Positions 15,829-24,759 of a DNA stretch of 64,000 nucleotides are shown piece after piece (within the stretch, counting starts at the first letter, position 1; the number at the start of each line of letters is the position of its first letter). Location: the NCBI RefSeq assembly GCF_012986595.1, contig NZ_JAAQYM010000006.1, positions 186,001 to 250,000 of the forward strand. The letters are read 5' to 3'. Both the position numbers and the translations under genes were made by a program. This DNA comes from Pseudomonas koreensis. Lineage in GTDB: Bacteria > Pseudomonadota > Gammaproteobacteria > Pseudomonadales > Pseudomonadaceae. The notes beneath the pieces were generated by a model. It did no database searches, was not told the origin of the DNA, and worked only from the letters and a program-made list of their open reading frames with translations.

Positions 15829-16348
15829 ACAGTGGCGCAGGCTGAATGATTTCAACCCAGTAGCCGTCCGGGTCCTTGATGAACGCCAGGCTTTTCATGC
15901 GGCCATCGGTCAGGCGCTTCTGGAAATCACAGCCCAGCTCTTCAAAGCGTGCACACGCCGCAACGATGTCCGGCACGGAGATGCAGATGTGACCAAAGCC
16001 ACGCGGGTCAGTGTTGCCGTTGTGATAGGCAAAGTCCGCATCGTTTTCGGTGCCGTGGTTGTGGGTCAGTTCCAGAATGCCGGGAATCGACTTCATCCAC
16101 TCGGTACGCGCCGCGGCATCGGCCGGGATCTGCGCCTTGTCGACCAGGGCGAGGAAGTACAGGCTGAATTCGGCTTCCGGGAAGTCACGCTTCTCGACCA
16201 GCGAGAAACCCAGGACGCGGGTGTAGAAATCCAGGGACTTGGTGATGTCCTTTACACGCAGCATGGTGTGGTTGAAGACGAAGTTGCGGGTTGCGCTGTC
16301 TGGGGTGGCGGTGACGCCGGGAAAAGTGTTCAGTTCGTGCAGGCTCAT
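15827..16348 (-). CDS. gloA: Lactoylglutathione lyase (glyoxalase I)
   Basis: 173-residue glyoxalase I, which converts the methylglyoxal-glutathione hemithioacetal to S-lactoylglutathione. Visible features are FVFNHTMLRVKDITKSLDFY at the N-terminus, ELTHNHGTE (metal-binding Glu region), GFGHICISVPD with the second metal histidine, and the C-terminal DPDGYWVEIIQP. GGAGG precedes the ATG at 16348, so the upstream in-frame ATG at 16414 is rejected. The length and single-chain two-module layout fit the longer glyoxalase I type. The stop codon lies within a family D repeat. Confidence 0.92.
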   Translation of the reverse strand: MSLHELNTFPGVTATPDSATRNFVFNHTMLRVKDITKSLDFYTRVLGFSLVEKRDFPEAEFSLYFLALVDKAQIPADAAARTEWMKSIPGILELTHNHGTENDADFAYHNGNTDPRGFGHICISVPDIVAACARFEELGCDFQKRLTDGRMKSLAFIKDPDGYWVEIIQPAPL

Positions 16349-16487
16349 AGGCCCTCCGTAACAATGGGGCGAGTGAATGGACGCAATGATACGCATGCGG
16401 ACCGGCATCGCCAAACCGAATCCGCGGCTTGCTCTGTGGGCGGGCGAGCCTCAGACTTCAATGCTCAATCTGCGAGTGCCTCTGGTA

Positions 16488-17006
16488 ATGATCCGACCGT
16501 TCAAAGCGCTGTTCGTTGTTCTTTTTTCGTCGCTGCTGGCCGTCCCGGCACTGGCCGATCAGCCGAGCATCACCTGGCCTGCCGGTTGGCAAGTCGAAGC
16601 GTTGCCAGATACACCGGCTCAGGTGTCCCGTCAGCGCGCGGTGAAAAACGACGCCGATGGCAATCAGATCATGGTGATGGAATTGACCATGACTCAAGTA
16701 GAGGCCGGTCATCAGGTCAATGTCCCGGGCGTTCTGCTAGAGATGCGCAAATCGATTCAAAAGGACTTCTTCCAGGGCGGTTATCAGAGTGTTTGCAACA
16801 AGATGCATCCGGCAAAGCTGGGTGCGTTGGACGCACTGGAAACCACCTGCACGATCACTGAAAACGGTCGACATGTGTTGTCGCAAACATTGGTCGCCGC
16901 GGTCGATGCGCAAAAGGCGTATGTACTTTCTTACGCGGGTCAGGCTGAGGTTTATAAGGCGAGCGCCGACGAAATAATCGCGGTGAGAAACAGCTTGAAA
17001 CTTTAA
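16488..17006 (+). CDS. DUF4946 secreted protein of unknown function
   Basis: 172 residues from the ATG at 16488; an in-frame ATG at 16461 is also possible. The start chosen gives a clean signal peptide (MIRPFKALFVVLFSSLLAVP, then ALAD). The mature part begins ITWPAGWQVEALP and contains MRKSIQKDFFQGGYQSVCNK and ETTCTITENGRHVLSQTL; two cysteines could form a disulfide. This is the pattern I associate with the Pseudomonas DUF4946 family. It is likely periplasmic. No functional clue comes from its neighbours. Confidence 0.65.
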   Translation: MIRPFKALFVVLFSSLLAVPALADQPSITWPAGWQVEALPDTPAQVSRQRAVKNDADGNQIMVMELTMTQVEAGHQVNVPGVLLEMRKSIQKDFFQGGYQSVCNKMHPAKLGALDALETTCTITENGRHVLSQTLVAAVDAQKAYVLSYAGQAEVYKASADEIIAVRNSLKL

Positions 17007-17179
17007 GCGTCTGTTCGCTCCCCGCTAGGTATTAGATACCCGAAGGAATTAAGCACAAAGTTTAGCGCGGGTTACCGAGGCAACATCCCGCTGCAAAATG
17101 TTTAGCCGGATGCCGTGTGGTGTTAAAGCAGTATCACAACTAGCCATGGGGAAATCGTTGCTTTTGTTAGATATTGTCG

Positions 17180-17211
17180 AAAAAAAAGCCCTGCATAACG
17201 CAGGGCTTGTT
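17180..17211 (-). terminator. Bidirectional terminator of the MvaT/MvaU-like gene
   Basis: Stem AAGCCCTGC / GCAGGGCTT around ATAAC. The minus-strand reading is followed by eight U residues; the plus-strand side has a weaker T stretch. Confidence 0.85.
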
Positions 17212-17224
17212 TGTTGACGCGAGA

Positions 17225-17590
17225 TTAACCGCGCAACCAGGAATCGACGGTAGCTGCACCGTACTGTTCTTTCCAGGCTTTCAGGCCGCGGTGGTTGCCG
17301 CCCTTGGTTTCGATCAGTTCGCCGGTGTGCGGGTTCTGGTAAACCTTGACCACGCGAGCACGGCGGGTTTTTGGTGCGGCAGACACTTGCAGACCGGATT
17401 TGCCCGGGTTCGGATCGAGGATGGCGATGATGTCTTTCAGGCCTTTGCCGTAGGTTTTCATCAGCCCCTGGAGCTTTTCTTCGAATTCGATTTCTTTCTT
17501 GAGCCCGGCATCGTTCTTCAGCGATTCCAACTGCTTGAGCTGTTCCTGAAGGGCCTTTTCAGCTGCACGAAATTCAGCGAGTCTGGACAA
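17225..17590 (-). CDS. MvaT/MvaU-family H-NS-like xenogeneic silencer, TTG start
   Basis: 121-residue nucleoid protein. The expected N-terminus SRLAEFRAAEKALQEQLKQL follows a TTG codon at 17590 that has GGAG eight bases upstream; no ATG is available there. Residues 1-60 form the coiled-coil oligomerization domain. The C-terminal DNA-binding part has KVYQNPHTGELIETKGGNHR, the conserved signature of the family, with the RGG-like GGN loop that enters the AT-rich minor groove. The N-terminus resembles MvaU more than classical MvaT, so no symbol is assigned. The promoter side (17591-17824) is unusually AT-rich, compatible with autoregulation. Confidence 0.85.
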   Translation of the reverse strand: MSRLAEFRAAEKALQEQLKQLESLKNDAGLKKEIEFEEKLQGLMKTYGKGLKDIIAILDPNPGKSGLQVSAAPKTRRARVVKVYQNPHTGELIETKGGNHRGLKAWKEQYGAATVDSWLRG

Positions 17591-17824
17591 TATCTTTACT
17601 CCAATAGTGTGTTTGGCTGATACCAACCGCAAACAAAGCTATAAGCCAAGAGCCTTGAAGCGACTCGGTGACAATGGCTCACCTGCCAATCTTGCACAGG
17701 CTGAAAAAATTGTAGTAGTTAATGCGCCAAGAGTAAATCCTGTTGTTGTCCTCATGTAACAAAAGTGGTCTTTTGTATCAATTTGGTGCGTCTTTTCGCG
17801 ACGCCACGGTTAATTTGTTTTTAG

Positions 17825-19360
17825 TTAATGGTGACTTAATGCGGCGATGAAGTCGGCGCCGGGCATGGGTTTTCCGAACAGATAGCCCTGCAGGAAGTTG
17901 ACGTGGTGCGCGGTCAGATAGTCGGCCTGCGCCTGAGTTTCTACACCCTCGGCAACAATACCCAGTTCGAGCTTGGCGCAAAGTTCGATAATCGTATCGA
18001 GAATATGCCGCGACAACGCATCGATCCCGATCATCGCCACGAAGCTTTGATCGATCTTGAGAAAATCCACGTTGAATTTGCGCAGATAACCCAGGCTCGA
18101 ATGCCCGGTGCCGAAGTCGTCGATGGCGATCATCACGCCCAGCGTATGCAACTGCTCGAACAACTGACGAGTGATGTCTGTGGGCTCGATCAGTTGGCGC
18201 TCGGTCAGCTCCAGCACCAGACTGACGCTACCGGGCGCGAACGCTGCCAGAAACGTGCGGCAGTCGTCGACCAGTTGCAGGTCCTGACAATGGCTGGCGG
18301 TGATGTTGATGCCGATATGAAACGGCTTGTCGAAACCAGCGGACGGCGGGCCGAGCAGGGCGGCTGTCTGCTGCATCAGGGCGCGGGTCATGGGCACGAT
18401 CAGCCCGGAGTGTTCGGCGAACGGGATAAACAGGTCCGGGCGCACCAGGCCTTCCTTGGGATGTTGCCAGCGCATCAGCACTTCGGTCCCGGACCATTTC
18501 TTGCTGTCTCCGTGCACCACCGGCTGGAAATAGGGAATGAATTCGCCAGCCTCCAGCGCCCGCAGCATTTCATGGCTGGGCGAGGTGGCGCGCCGTTGCA
18601 GAACGTGGCCGATAGCGCCTGACACCACGCCAAAAAACATCAGCAGGCTGAACAGCGGCGGATATACGTCGGCCATGTAGCGCCAGACTTCACCTTGCGG
18701 AAAACCGGCGCTGACACTGAAGGCGTAGCGCGAAGACGCCAGCATGTGTTGCGCCACCGGTAACACCGGCAGGGCACCCTGATGCACGTTGCCGTCGGCG
18801 GACAGCCAATTGTCGCCGACTTGCAGCAACAGCAGCGTATCCCGGCCGATCAGGCGCAGCACATTGCTCAGGTGATAACCATCGAGCGTGGTCAGTGCGC
18901 CGCCGCGTCCTTCGCTGAGCCGATACACCAGCAGCGCGGTGTTGGGCGTGACGGGGTTGCCGTTCATCAACCACAACTTGCCCTGGGTGTAATCACCCGG
19001 GTTCACCGCTTCCTTGAATTCACCGAACAGCGAACTGCAATAGAGGTTGTCATCCCACACCAGATTGGTCGAGCGCACGAAGGGGCGTCGGGTGACCTGT
19101 TCGCGCAGGGCGAGCTTGACGCTGTCGCAGGGCTGGCCAGCCAGTGGCAATAACACGCTGGCGGCCTGGGCGGTGTTGTCGAGCATCAGTTCGAACTGGC
19201 GCAACGCCTCCTCGGCGGTGTTCTGCGTGCTCTGTTGCAAGGTTCGTTCGGCCTGCATGTACAGAATTCCCGTGCCCAGAAGCACCGGCAACAGGCCGCA
19301 AAGCAGAGTCACAATCATGCGCACGCTACGTTTGCGGCGGGGTCTGACGGTCAAGGGCAT
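17825..19360 (-). CDS. Membrane c-di-GMP phosphodiesterase with CSS sensor and EAL domain
   Basis: 511 residues. TM1 is at about 15-35 and TM2 at about 235-255, enclosing a periplasmic CSS domain with C78 and the C108-S109-S110 motif; the two cysteines can form the redox-sensitive disulfide known for this family. The cytoplasmic EAL domain starts near 265. The signature is EVL (293-295) rather than EAL, but the catalytic Glu is kept, along with NITAS, ELTER, IDDFGTGHSSL, DFLKIDQSFV and AEGVETQAQADYL. It should hydrolyse c-di-GMP, with activity set by the periplasmic redox state. No GGDEF domain is present. It stands alone. Confidence 0.87.
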   Translation of the reverse strand: MPLTVRPRRKRSVRMIVTLLCGLLPVLLGTGILYMQAERTLQQSTQNTAEEALRQFELMLDNTAQAASVLLPLAGQPCDSVKLALREQVTRRPFVRSTNLVWDDNLYCSSLFGEFKEAVNPGDYTQGKLWLMNGNPVTPNTALLVYRLSEGRGGALTTLDGYHLSNVLRLIGRDTLLLLQVGDNWLSADGNVHQGALPVLPVAQHMLASSRYAFSVSAGFPQGEVWRYMADVYPPLFSLLMFFGVVSGAIGHVLQRRATSPSHEMLRALEAGEFIPYFQPVVHGDSKKWSGTEVLMRWQHPKEGLVRPDLFIPFAEHSGLIVPMTRALMQQTAALLGPPSAGFDKPFHIGINITASHCQDLQLVDDCRTFLAAFAPGSVSLVLELTERQLIEPTDITRQLFEQLHTLGVMIAIDDFGTGHSSLGYLRKFNVDFLKIDQSFVAMIGIDALSRHILDTIIELCAKLELGIVAEGVETQAQADYLTAHHVNFLQGYLFGKPMPGADFIAALSHH

Positions 19361-19844
19361 GGGCGCATCCTGTTGCGATGGAGTGAAACTCTCGAATGCA
19401 GGCCTGGCAACGGCGCGCCTGTGAAAATCACGGAGTCAGAAGGCATGATAGATGGCCGTTGACGCTTGTGCCGCATACGGCCGGTTGATCTGCGTGGCGC
19501 GTGCACTAAAGGCCAGCGAAGCCTCCCACTGAGATTCGCCCGGATGACTTCCCGAGCAACAAACCCCTTGCGCCGGCACGAAAAAGGCGGATTTTATAGA
19601 GAGGGCAGACAACCCTATTTACGCTGTGTAGAATTGGGTTACGCATACAATAATAATCGTCTTCTGGCAGCAGAAGCCTCGCCCGCAAGAGCCTTGGGTC
19701 GACAATGAAGATATTCGGGTTTCAACTGATCTATGGTGACTTCCTCGCCCGCAGTGTGCGAGGCATCTCCTGCGCACCGCCCGCCGGTCTCAGCATTACT
19801 GACAAATAACTCTGGTTAATTGATAAGAATGATGAGGCGTCACC
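19361..19844. other. 484-bp intergenic region upstream of hpd, no gene recognised
   Basis: No open frame here has a convincing start and codon pattern. A short dyad CCTCGC-N9-GCGAGG lies near 19743-19766, and an AT-rich stretch near 19645-19662 could hold a promoter. The region probably includes the 5' leader of hpd. A small RNA is possible but unsupported. Confidence 0.4.
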
Positions 19845-20921
19845 ATGACCGATTTATACGAAAACCCAATGGGCCTGATGGGCTTTGAGTTCATCGAGTT
19901 CGCATCGCCGACTCCTGGCACCCTGGAGCCGATCTTCGAGATCATGGGCTTCACCAAAGTCGCGACTCACCGCTCCAAGAACGTGCACCTGTACCGTCAG
20001 GGCGCGATCAACCTGATCCTCAACAACGAACCGCACAGTGTCGCCTCGTACTTCGCGGCCGAGCACGGCCCGTCGGTGTGCGGCATGGCGTTCCGCGTCA
20101 AGGATTCGCAAAAAGCCTACAGCCGTGCGCTGGAACTCGGCGCCCAGCCGATCCACATCGAAACCGGCCCGATGGAGCTGAACCTGCCGGCGATCAAAGG
20201 CATTGGCGGCGCGCCGCTGTACTTGATCGACCGTTTCGGCGAAGGCAGTTCGATCTACGACATCGATTTCGTGTTCATTGAAGGCGTTGACCGCAACCCG
20301 GTCGGTGCCGGCCTGAAGATCATCGACCACCTGACCCACAACGTGTACCGCGGCCGCATGGCCTACTGGGCCAACTTCTACGAGAAGCTGTTCAACTTCC
20401 GTGAGATCCGCTACTTCGACATCAAGGGCGAATACACCGGCCTGACCTCGAAAGCGATGACCGCACCGGACGGCATGATCCGCATCCCGCTGAACGAAGA
20501 GTCGTCCAAGGGCGCCGGGCAGATCGAAGAGTTCCTGATGCAGTTCAACGGCGAGGGCATCCAGCACGTGGCGTTCCTCACTGACGACCTGGTCAAGACC
20601 TGGGATCAGTTGAAGAAAATCGGCATGCGTTTCATGACCGCGCCGCCGGACACCTACTACGAAATGCTCGAAGGCCGCCTGCCGAACCACGGCGAGCCGG
20701 TTGACCAGTTGCAATCGCGCGGCATCCTGCTCGACGGTTCGTCGAACCCGGACGACAAGCGCCTGCTGCTGCAGATCTTCTCGGAAACCCTGATGGGCCC
20801 GGTATTCTTCGAATTCATCCAGCGCAAAGGTGACGATGGTTTCGGCGAGGGCAACTTCAAGGCCCTGTTCGAATCGATCGAGCGCGACCAGGTGCGTCGT
20901 GGCGTGCTCGCCACCGAGTAA
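19845..20921 (+). CDS. hpd: 4-hydroxyphenylpyruvate dioxygenase
   Basis: 358 residues, exactly the length of the well-known Pseudomonas enzyme. It converts 4-hydroxyphenylpyruvate to homogentisate in tyrosine catabolism. Two VOC modules are present: MGFEFIEFASPTPGTLEPIF at the N-terminus and the catalytic module from about residue 155. The Fe(II) ligands are visible in DHLTHNVYRG, IQHVAFLTDD and FFEFIQRKGD (2-His-1-Glu). GATGAGG-like bases precede the ATG. It is monocistronic with its own strong terminator; the later homogentisate pathway genes are not in the window. Confidence 0.95.
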   Translation: MTDLYENPMGLMGFEFIEFASPTPGTLEPIFEIMGFTKVATHRSKNVHLYRQGAINLILNNEPHSVASYFAAEHGPSVCGMAFRVKDSQKAYSRALELGAQPIHIETGPMELNLPAIKGIGGAPLYLIDRFGEGSSIYDIDFVFIEGVDRNPVGAGLKIIDHLTHNVYRGRMAYWANFYEKLFNFREIRYFDIKGEYTGLTSKAMTAPDGMIRIPLNEESSKGAGQIEEFLMQFNGEGIQHVAFLTDDLVKTWDQLKKIGMRFMTAPPDTYYEMLEGRLPNHGEPVDQLQSRGILLDGSSNPDDKRLLLQIFSETLMGPVFFEFIQRKGDDGFGEGNFKALFESIERDQVRRGVLATE

Positions 20922-20932
20922 CCTGCAGATGT

Positions 20933-20971
20933 AAAAAAGCCCGGCCTGCAAAATTGCAGGCCGGGCTTTTT
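20933..20971 (+). terminator. Strong bidirectional terminator between hpd and rarD
   Basis: Perfect stem AAGCCCGGCCTGCA / TGCAGGCCGGGCTT with AAAT loop and flanking A/T runs, placed between convergent genes. Confidence 0.92.
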
Positions 20972-20981
20972 ATTGCGCGCC

Positions 20982-21863
20982 TTACGGGCGTCGTTGCCGC
21001 ATCAAGTGCTTGAAGCCTTCAAACACCAGCACCACAACCGCCAGCCAGATCGGAATGTAAGTCAGCCACTCGCCGGCCTTGATGCTTTCACCGAGCAACA
21101 GCGCGACGCCGAGCAGCAACACCGGCTCGACATAACTGAGCAGGCCGAACAGGCTGAACGGCAGCAAGCGACTGGCAATGATGTACACCACCAGCGCCGA
21201 CGCACTGATCAGGCCGAGCAGCGGAATCAGCCACATCAGGCCCGGGTACTGATCGAACACACCAAAGCCTTGCTCGCCACCGCGCACGAACGCGTACGCC
21301 ACCGGCAGCATCAAGGTCATGTCGACCCACAAGCCGCCGAGGTGATCGGTCTTCAGACGTTTGCGCAGCACGAAGTACAGCGGGTAACCGACCACGACCA
21401 CCAGGGTCGCCCAGGAAAATCCGCCTACCCGGTACAGCTCGTTCGCCACGCCCAGAACGGCAAAGAACACCGCGATTTTCTGCAGGTACGACAGGCTGTC
21501 GCCGTAAGCGATACGCCCGGTCAGCACCATCGCCAGCGGCAAGAGGAAATAGCCCAGCGAGACGTCGAGGCTGTAGCCATTGAGCGGCGCCCACATGAAC
21601 AGCCACAGCTGCACGCCGAGCAATGCGGAGGAAACGATCAGGCCGCCGATCAGCTTCGGGTAGCCCGCCACACGCCGCAGCAATTCCAGCACCCGCCGCC
21701 ATTCGCCGGAGACCAGCATGAACACGGTCATGCACGGTACGGTCAGCAGCATCCGCCAGCCAAAGATTTCCACGCCACTCAACGGGGTGAGCAACGAGGT
21801 GTAGTAATACATGACGGCAAACAGCACCGAGGCTGAAACCGATAGAGCGATACCTTTAGACAA
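20982..21863 (-). CDS. rarD: RarD-like EamA-family permease
   Basis: 293-residue inner-membrane protein with about ten hydrophobic segments in two EamA repeats. The start MSKGIALSVSASVLFAVMYY, the EIFGWRMLLTVP segment and LGVQLWLFMWAPLNGYSLDV, leading into SLGYFLLPL, match RarD (chloramphenicol-sensitive protein). Its real substrate is unknown. It converges with hpd at a shared terminator. A family B REPIN lies upstream of its start. Confidence 0.82.
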   Translation of the reverse strand: MSKGIALSVSASVLFAVMYYYTSLLTPLSGVEIFGWRMLLTVPCMTVFMLVSGEWRRVLELLRRVAGYPKLIGGLIVSSALLGVQLWLFMWAPLNGYSLDVSLGYFLLPLAMVLTGRIAYGDSLSYLQKIAVFFAVLGVANELYRVGGFSWATLVVVVGYPLYFVLRKRLKTDHLGGLWVDMTLMLPVAYAFVRGGEQGFGVFDQYPGLMWLIPLLGLISASALVVYIIASRLLPFSLFGLLSYVEPVLLLGVALLLGESIKAGEWLTYIPIWLAVVVLVFEGFKHLMRQRRP

Positions 21864-21975
21864 ACTGTCCTCGCGGGTGGGTGATCAAAACAGGGCGCGC
21901 AGGATACGTGGTTTTTGTGCTGAATATTGGCCGAGTGATCAATATTCCCCACATCCTGAAGCTAAGCACAAAACC

Positions 21976-22065
21976 TGTGGGAGCGAGCCTGCTCGCGAAA
22001 GCGGTGTGCCAGACAACGCAGATGTTGCATGTGCCGGGCTCTTCGCGAGCCGGCTCGCTCCCACA
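21976..22065. repeat. REPIN-like inverted pair, family B
   Basis: Opposed arms with GAGCGAGCCTGCTCGCGAA, one arm having a CC/GG variant at the tip. Located between the rarD start and the aldo/keto reductase stop. Confidence 0.85.
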
Positions 22066-22124
22066 ATGGATTTGTGTTGCCCTCGCAATCTGCTGACGCC
22101 ACTGATGCCCGGCTTGTGCGGCTT

Positions 22125-23138
22125 TCAGGCCTGACGCGGTTTACGACCCGACACAAAATGGCTCACATCATTGAACCCCGGTGTCGACGCATGTCCCGGT
22201 GTCACCAGCGAATCGATAAACGCTTCATCCTCAGCCGTGATCTGCACCGCCTGCGCCTTGGTGTAAGCATCCCATTGATCTTCGGTGCGCGGGCCGACGA
22301 TTGCCGAAGTCACTGCGCTGTTGTTCAGCACCCAGGCAATCGCAAACTCGACCATGCCCACCCCGCGGCCTTGGGTGTATTGCTGGATCTGCTGGGCAAT
22401 GCGCAGCGATTCCACGCGCCATTCGGTTTCCAGAATGCGCTTGTCCTGACGCCCGGCGCGGCTGTTGGCGTCCGGGGTCACGTCCGGCGCGTACTTGCCG
22501 CTGAGCACGCCACGGGCCAGCGGGCTGTAAGGCACCACGCCAAGGCCATAGGTTTGCGCGGCGGTGATCTGCTCGGTCTCGGCCTGGCGATTGACGATGT
22601 TGTACAGCGGCTGGCTGATCACCGGGCGGTCGACACCGAGCTTGTCAGCGATGCGAATCACCTCGGCAATCCGCCAGCCGCGATAGTTCGACAGGCCCCA
22701 GTAACGGATCTTGCCCTGGCGAATCAGGTCGCCAATGGCCGACACCGTGACTTCCAGTGGCGTGTTGTGGTCTTCGCGGTGCAGGTAATAGATGTCGAGG
22801 TAGTCGGTGCCGAGGCGCGTCAGGCTCGCCTCAAGACCGTTGAAAATGTGCTTGCGGCTCAAACCGCTGCGGTTCGGCACGCCGTCCGCCGGGCCGAAAC
22901 CGACCTTGGTCGCCAGCACCCATTCATGCCGATGGCGGGCAATGGCTTCGCCGACGATCTCTTCCGAGCGGCCATTGGTGTAGACGTCAGCGGTGTCGAT
23001 GAAATTGATGCCTTGATCCCAGGCCTTGTCGATGATGCGCAGCGAATCTTCAGCGCTGGTCTGCTCGCCAAACATCATCGTGCCGAGGGTGAGGGTGGAG
23101 ACCTGCAAACCCGAGTGCCCCAGTGTGCGATAGCTCAT
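22125..23138 (-). CDS. Aldo/keto reductase
   Basis: 337-residue NADPH-dependent oxidoreductase with the AKR (beta/alpha)8 fold. Catalytic tetrad residues are visible: Asp and Tyr in FIDTADVYTNGRSEE, Lys in LATKVGFG and His in YYLHRED. The cofactor segment near the C-terminus is AIVGPRTEDQ. It resembles the Tas/YghZ-type bacterial subgroup. Substrate unknown. It lies 68 bp downstream of a LysR gene on the same strand and may be part of that regulator's transcript or target set. Confidence 0.87.
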   Translation of the reverse strand: MSYRTLGHSGLQVSTLTLGTMMFGEQTSAEDSLRIIDKAWDQGINFIDTADVYTNGRSEEIVGEAIARHRHEWVLATKVGFGPADGVPNRSGLSRKHIFNGLEASLTRLGTDYLDIYYLHREDHNTPLEVTVSAIGDLIRQGKIRYWGLSNYRGWRIAEVIRIADKLGVDRPVISQPLYNIVNRQAETEQITAAQTYGLGVVPYSPLARGVLSGKYAPDVTPDANSRAGRQDKRILETEWRVESLRIAQQIQQYTQGRGVGMVEFAIAWVLNNSAVTSAIVGPRTEDQWDAYTKAQAVQITAEDEAFIDSLVTPGHASTPGFNDVSHFVSGRKPRQA

Positions 23139-23206
23139 GCCGAAATCCTTTTATCGGTGGGAAAACTCCAATCAAATACCAGAAGCGTCGGATGCGGCAA
23201 AGTGAA

Positions 23207-24106
23207 TTATCGGCTGAGTAACGCGCAACGCGTCTGCAAGAACGCCTGCAACACCCGCACCCGCTCGGACACCTGCACCCGATGCGGGCAGAGCAGATTG
23301 AACGGCACGCTCTCGCCGTGCCAGTCATCGAGCAGTGTCAGCAGGCGTCCGGCGCGCACGTCTTCGGCGACGTCCAGCCACGCCTTGTAGGCGATGCCAT
23401 GCCCGGCCAGCGCCCAGCGTCGCGCGACTTCGCCGTCATCGCTGAGGTAGTCGCCATGAACTTCGACTTCCAGCGTTTGATCCTCGCGACTGAAGCGCCA
23501 GCTGTTGTAAGGCCGACCATTGCGCAGATAGAGCAGAGCGCTGTGCTCGCGCAATTCGCCGGGATGTTGCGGCGTGCCATGCCGGGCCAGGTAGTCGGGG
23601 CTGGCGCAGGCAACGCGTCGATGCGCCGGCAGAATCGGCAACGCCACCAACGTCGAATCGCTCGGCACGCCGAAGCGCAGCGCGACATCCACGGTTTCGC
23701 GGAACAGATCGGCATGGCGATCGTTGAGCAGCAATTGCAGCTGGATGTTTGGGTGTTCGCGCTTGAAATCGTCCAGCCACGGCAACAACACGTTGCGCCC
23801 GAAGTCCGACGGCGCCGCCAGTTGCAGCACACCGCTGAGGCCTTCGCCGTGTTGCTTGAGTGCTTGCTCCCCCTCGGCCAGTGCGCCGAGGGCGATGCGC
23901 ACGCTATCGAGATAACGCCGTCCCTCTTCGGTCAGGCGCATGCTGCGGGTGGAGCGGGCGAGCAGGCGAATGCCGAGGCGGGTTTCCAGGCGCTTGAGCG
24001 CAATGCTGGCCGCCGCCGGGGTCAGTTCCAGGGCGCGGGCAGCGGCAGAGATGCTGCCGGAGTCGGCGACGCGGACGAAGATCTCCAGATCAAGAATCGA
24101 GCTCAT
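23207..24106 (-). CDS. LysR-family transcriptional regulator
   Basis: 299 residues from the ATG at 24106, which has AAGGA upstream; an in-frame ATG at 24178 would add 24 residues before the HTH and is rejected. The HTH reads FVRVADSGSISAAARALELT, then PAAASIALKRLETRLG. The effector domain follows from about residue 90. It is divergent from the VOC gene at 24205 and upstream of the aldo/keto reductase, so both are candidate targets. Confidence 0.87.
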   Translation of the reverse strand: MSSILDLEIFVRVADSGSISAAARALELTPAAASIALKRLETRLGIRLLARSTRSMRLTEEGRRYLDSVRIALGALAEGEQALKQHGEGLSGVLQLAAPSDFGRNVLLPWLDDFKREHPNIQLQLLLNDRHADLFRETVDVALRFGVPSDSTLVALPILPAHRRVACASPDYLARHGTPQHPGELREHSALLYLRNGRPYNSWRFSREDQTLEVEVHGDYLSDDGEVARRWALAGHGIAYKAWLDVAEDVRAGRLLTLLDDWHGESVPFNLLCPHRVQVSERVRVLQAFLQTRCALLSR

Positions 24107-24204
24107 TGGTAAAAATCCTTTAAAGATCTTTGCGTTTTTGCGGGATTTTTTCGTGATTGGCAAGCGCAGATACTTCAATCAACGAATAACCGCAGGAGAC
24201 GCCC

Positions 24205-24561
24205 ATGAGCTGGACATTCGATCATCTGGCCTTCAACACCGCTGACGGCCAGAACGTGCAGGAGACTTTCGGCCAGTTGCTCGGGCTGACCCCGGGGCGG
24301 CGGCCACCGTTTCCGTTTCCCGGCCGCTGGTTGTATCAGGATGAGCATGCGCTGGTGCATGTGATCGAGCAGCCGACGTTCAGCGAAACCGCGCTGAGCC
24401 ACATTGCCTTTCGTAGCGACGAGCCGGCACAAAGTGTGTTGCAGCGAGTGCGCGACAGCGGATTGCCGTATCAGGTGGCGCAAGTACCGGAGGAGGGCAT
24501 CTGGCAGATCTTTGTGCAGATGCCGGGTGGACTGGTGATCGAGCTGGACGCGTTTGCCTGA
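24205..24561 (+). CDS. VOC-superfamily (glyoxalase-like) protein
   Basis: 118-residue single-domain protein with betaalphabetabetabeta modules. WTFDHLAFNTADGQNVQETF supplies a metal-type His, SHIAFRSDEP a second and LVIELDAFA a terminal Glu. No reaction can be assigned. CAGGAG lies 7-12 bases before the ATG. It is divergent from the LysR gene across about 100 bp. Confidence 0.8.
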   Translation: MSWTFDHLAFNTADGQNVQETFGQLLGLTPGRRPPFPFPGRWLYQDEHALVHVIEQPTFSETALSHIAFRSDEPAQSVLQRVRDSGLPYQVAQVPEEGIWQIFVQMPGGLVIELDAFA

Positions 24562-24595
24562 ACGCAAAAAGATGGCAGCCGGCAACTACAGTGCC

Positions 24596-24728
24596 TGTGG
24601 CGAGGGAGCTTGCTCCCGCTCGGCCGCGCAGCGGTCGCAAAACCGCCACGCAGGGTTTGCCTGACACACCTCATGGTCAGCGTTCAGGTTCGCTTCGCAA
24701 CCCAGCGGGAGCAAGCTCCCTCGCCACA
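24596..24728. repeat. REPIN-like inverted pair, family A
   Basis: Opposed GGCGAGGGAGCTTGCTCC arms with a 90-bp centre. Sits between the convergent VOC and MFS genes. Confidence 0.87.
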
Positions 24729-24759
24729 AATGTGCAAAGCAAAAGATCTTGAAACGTGA

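Noticed and set aside
17025..17050. Segment ATTAGATACCC resembling a conserved 16S rRNA stretch
   Set aside because: The match is only 11 bases, lies in a short palindrome (GGTATTAGATACC) and no other rRNA sequence surrounds it.
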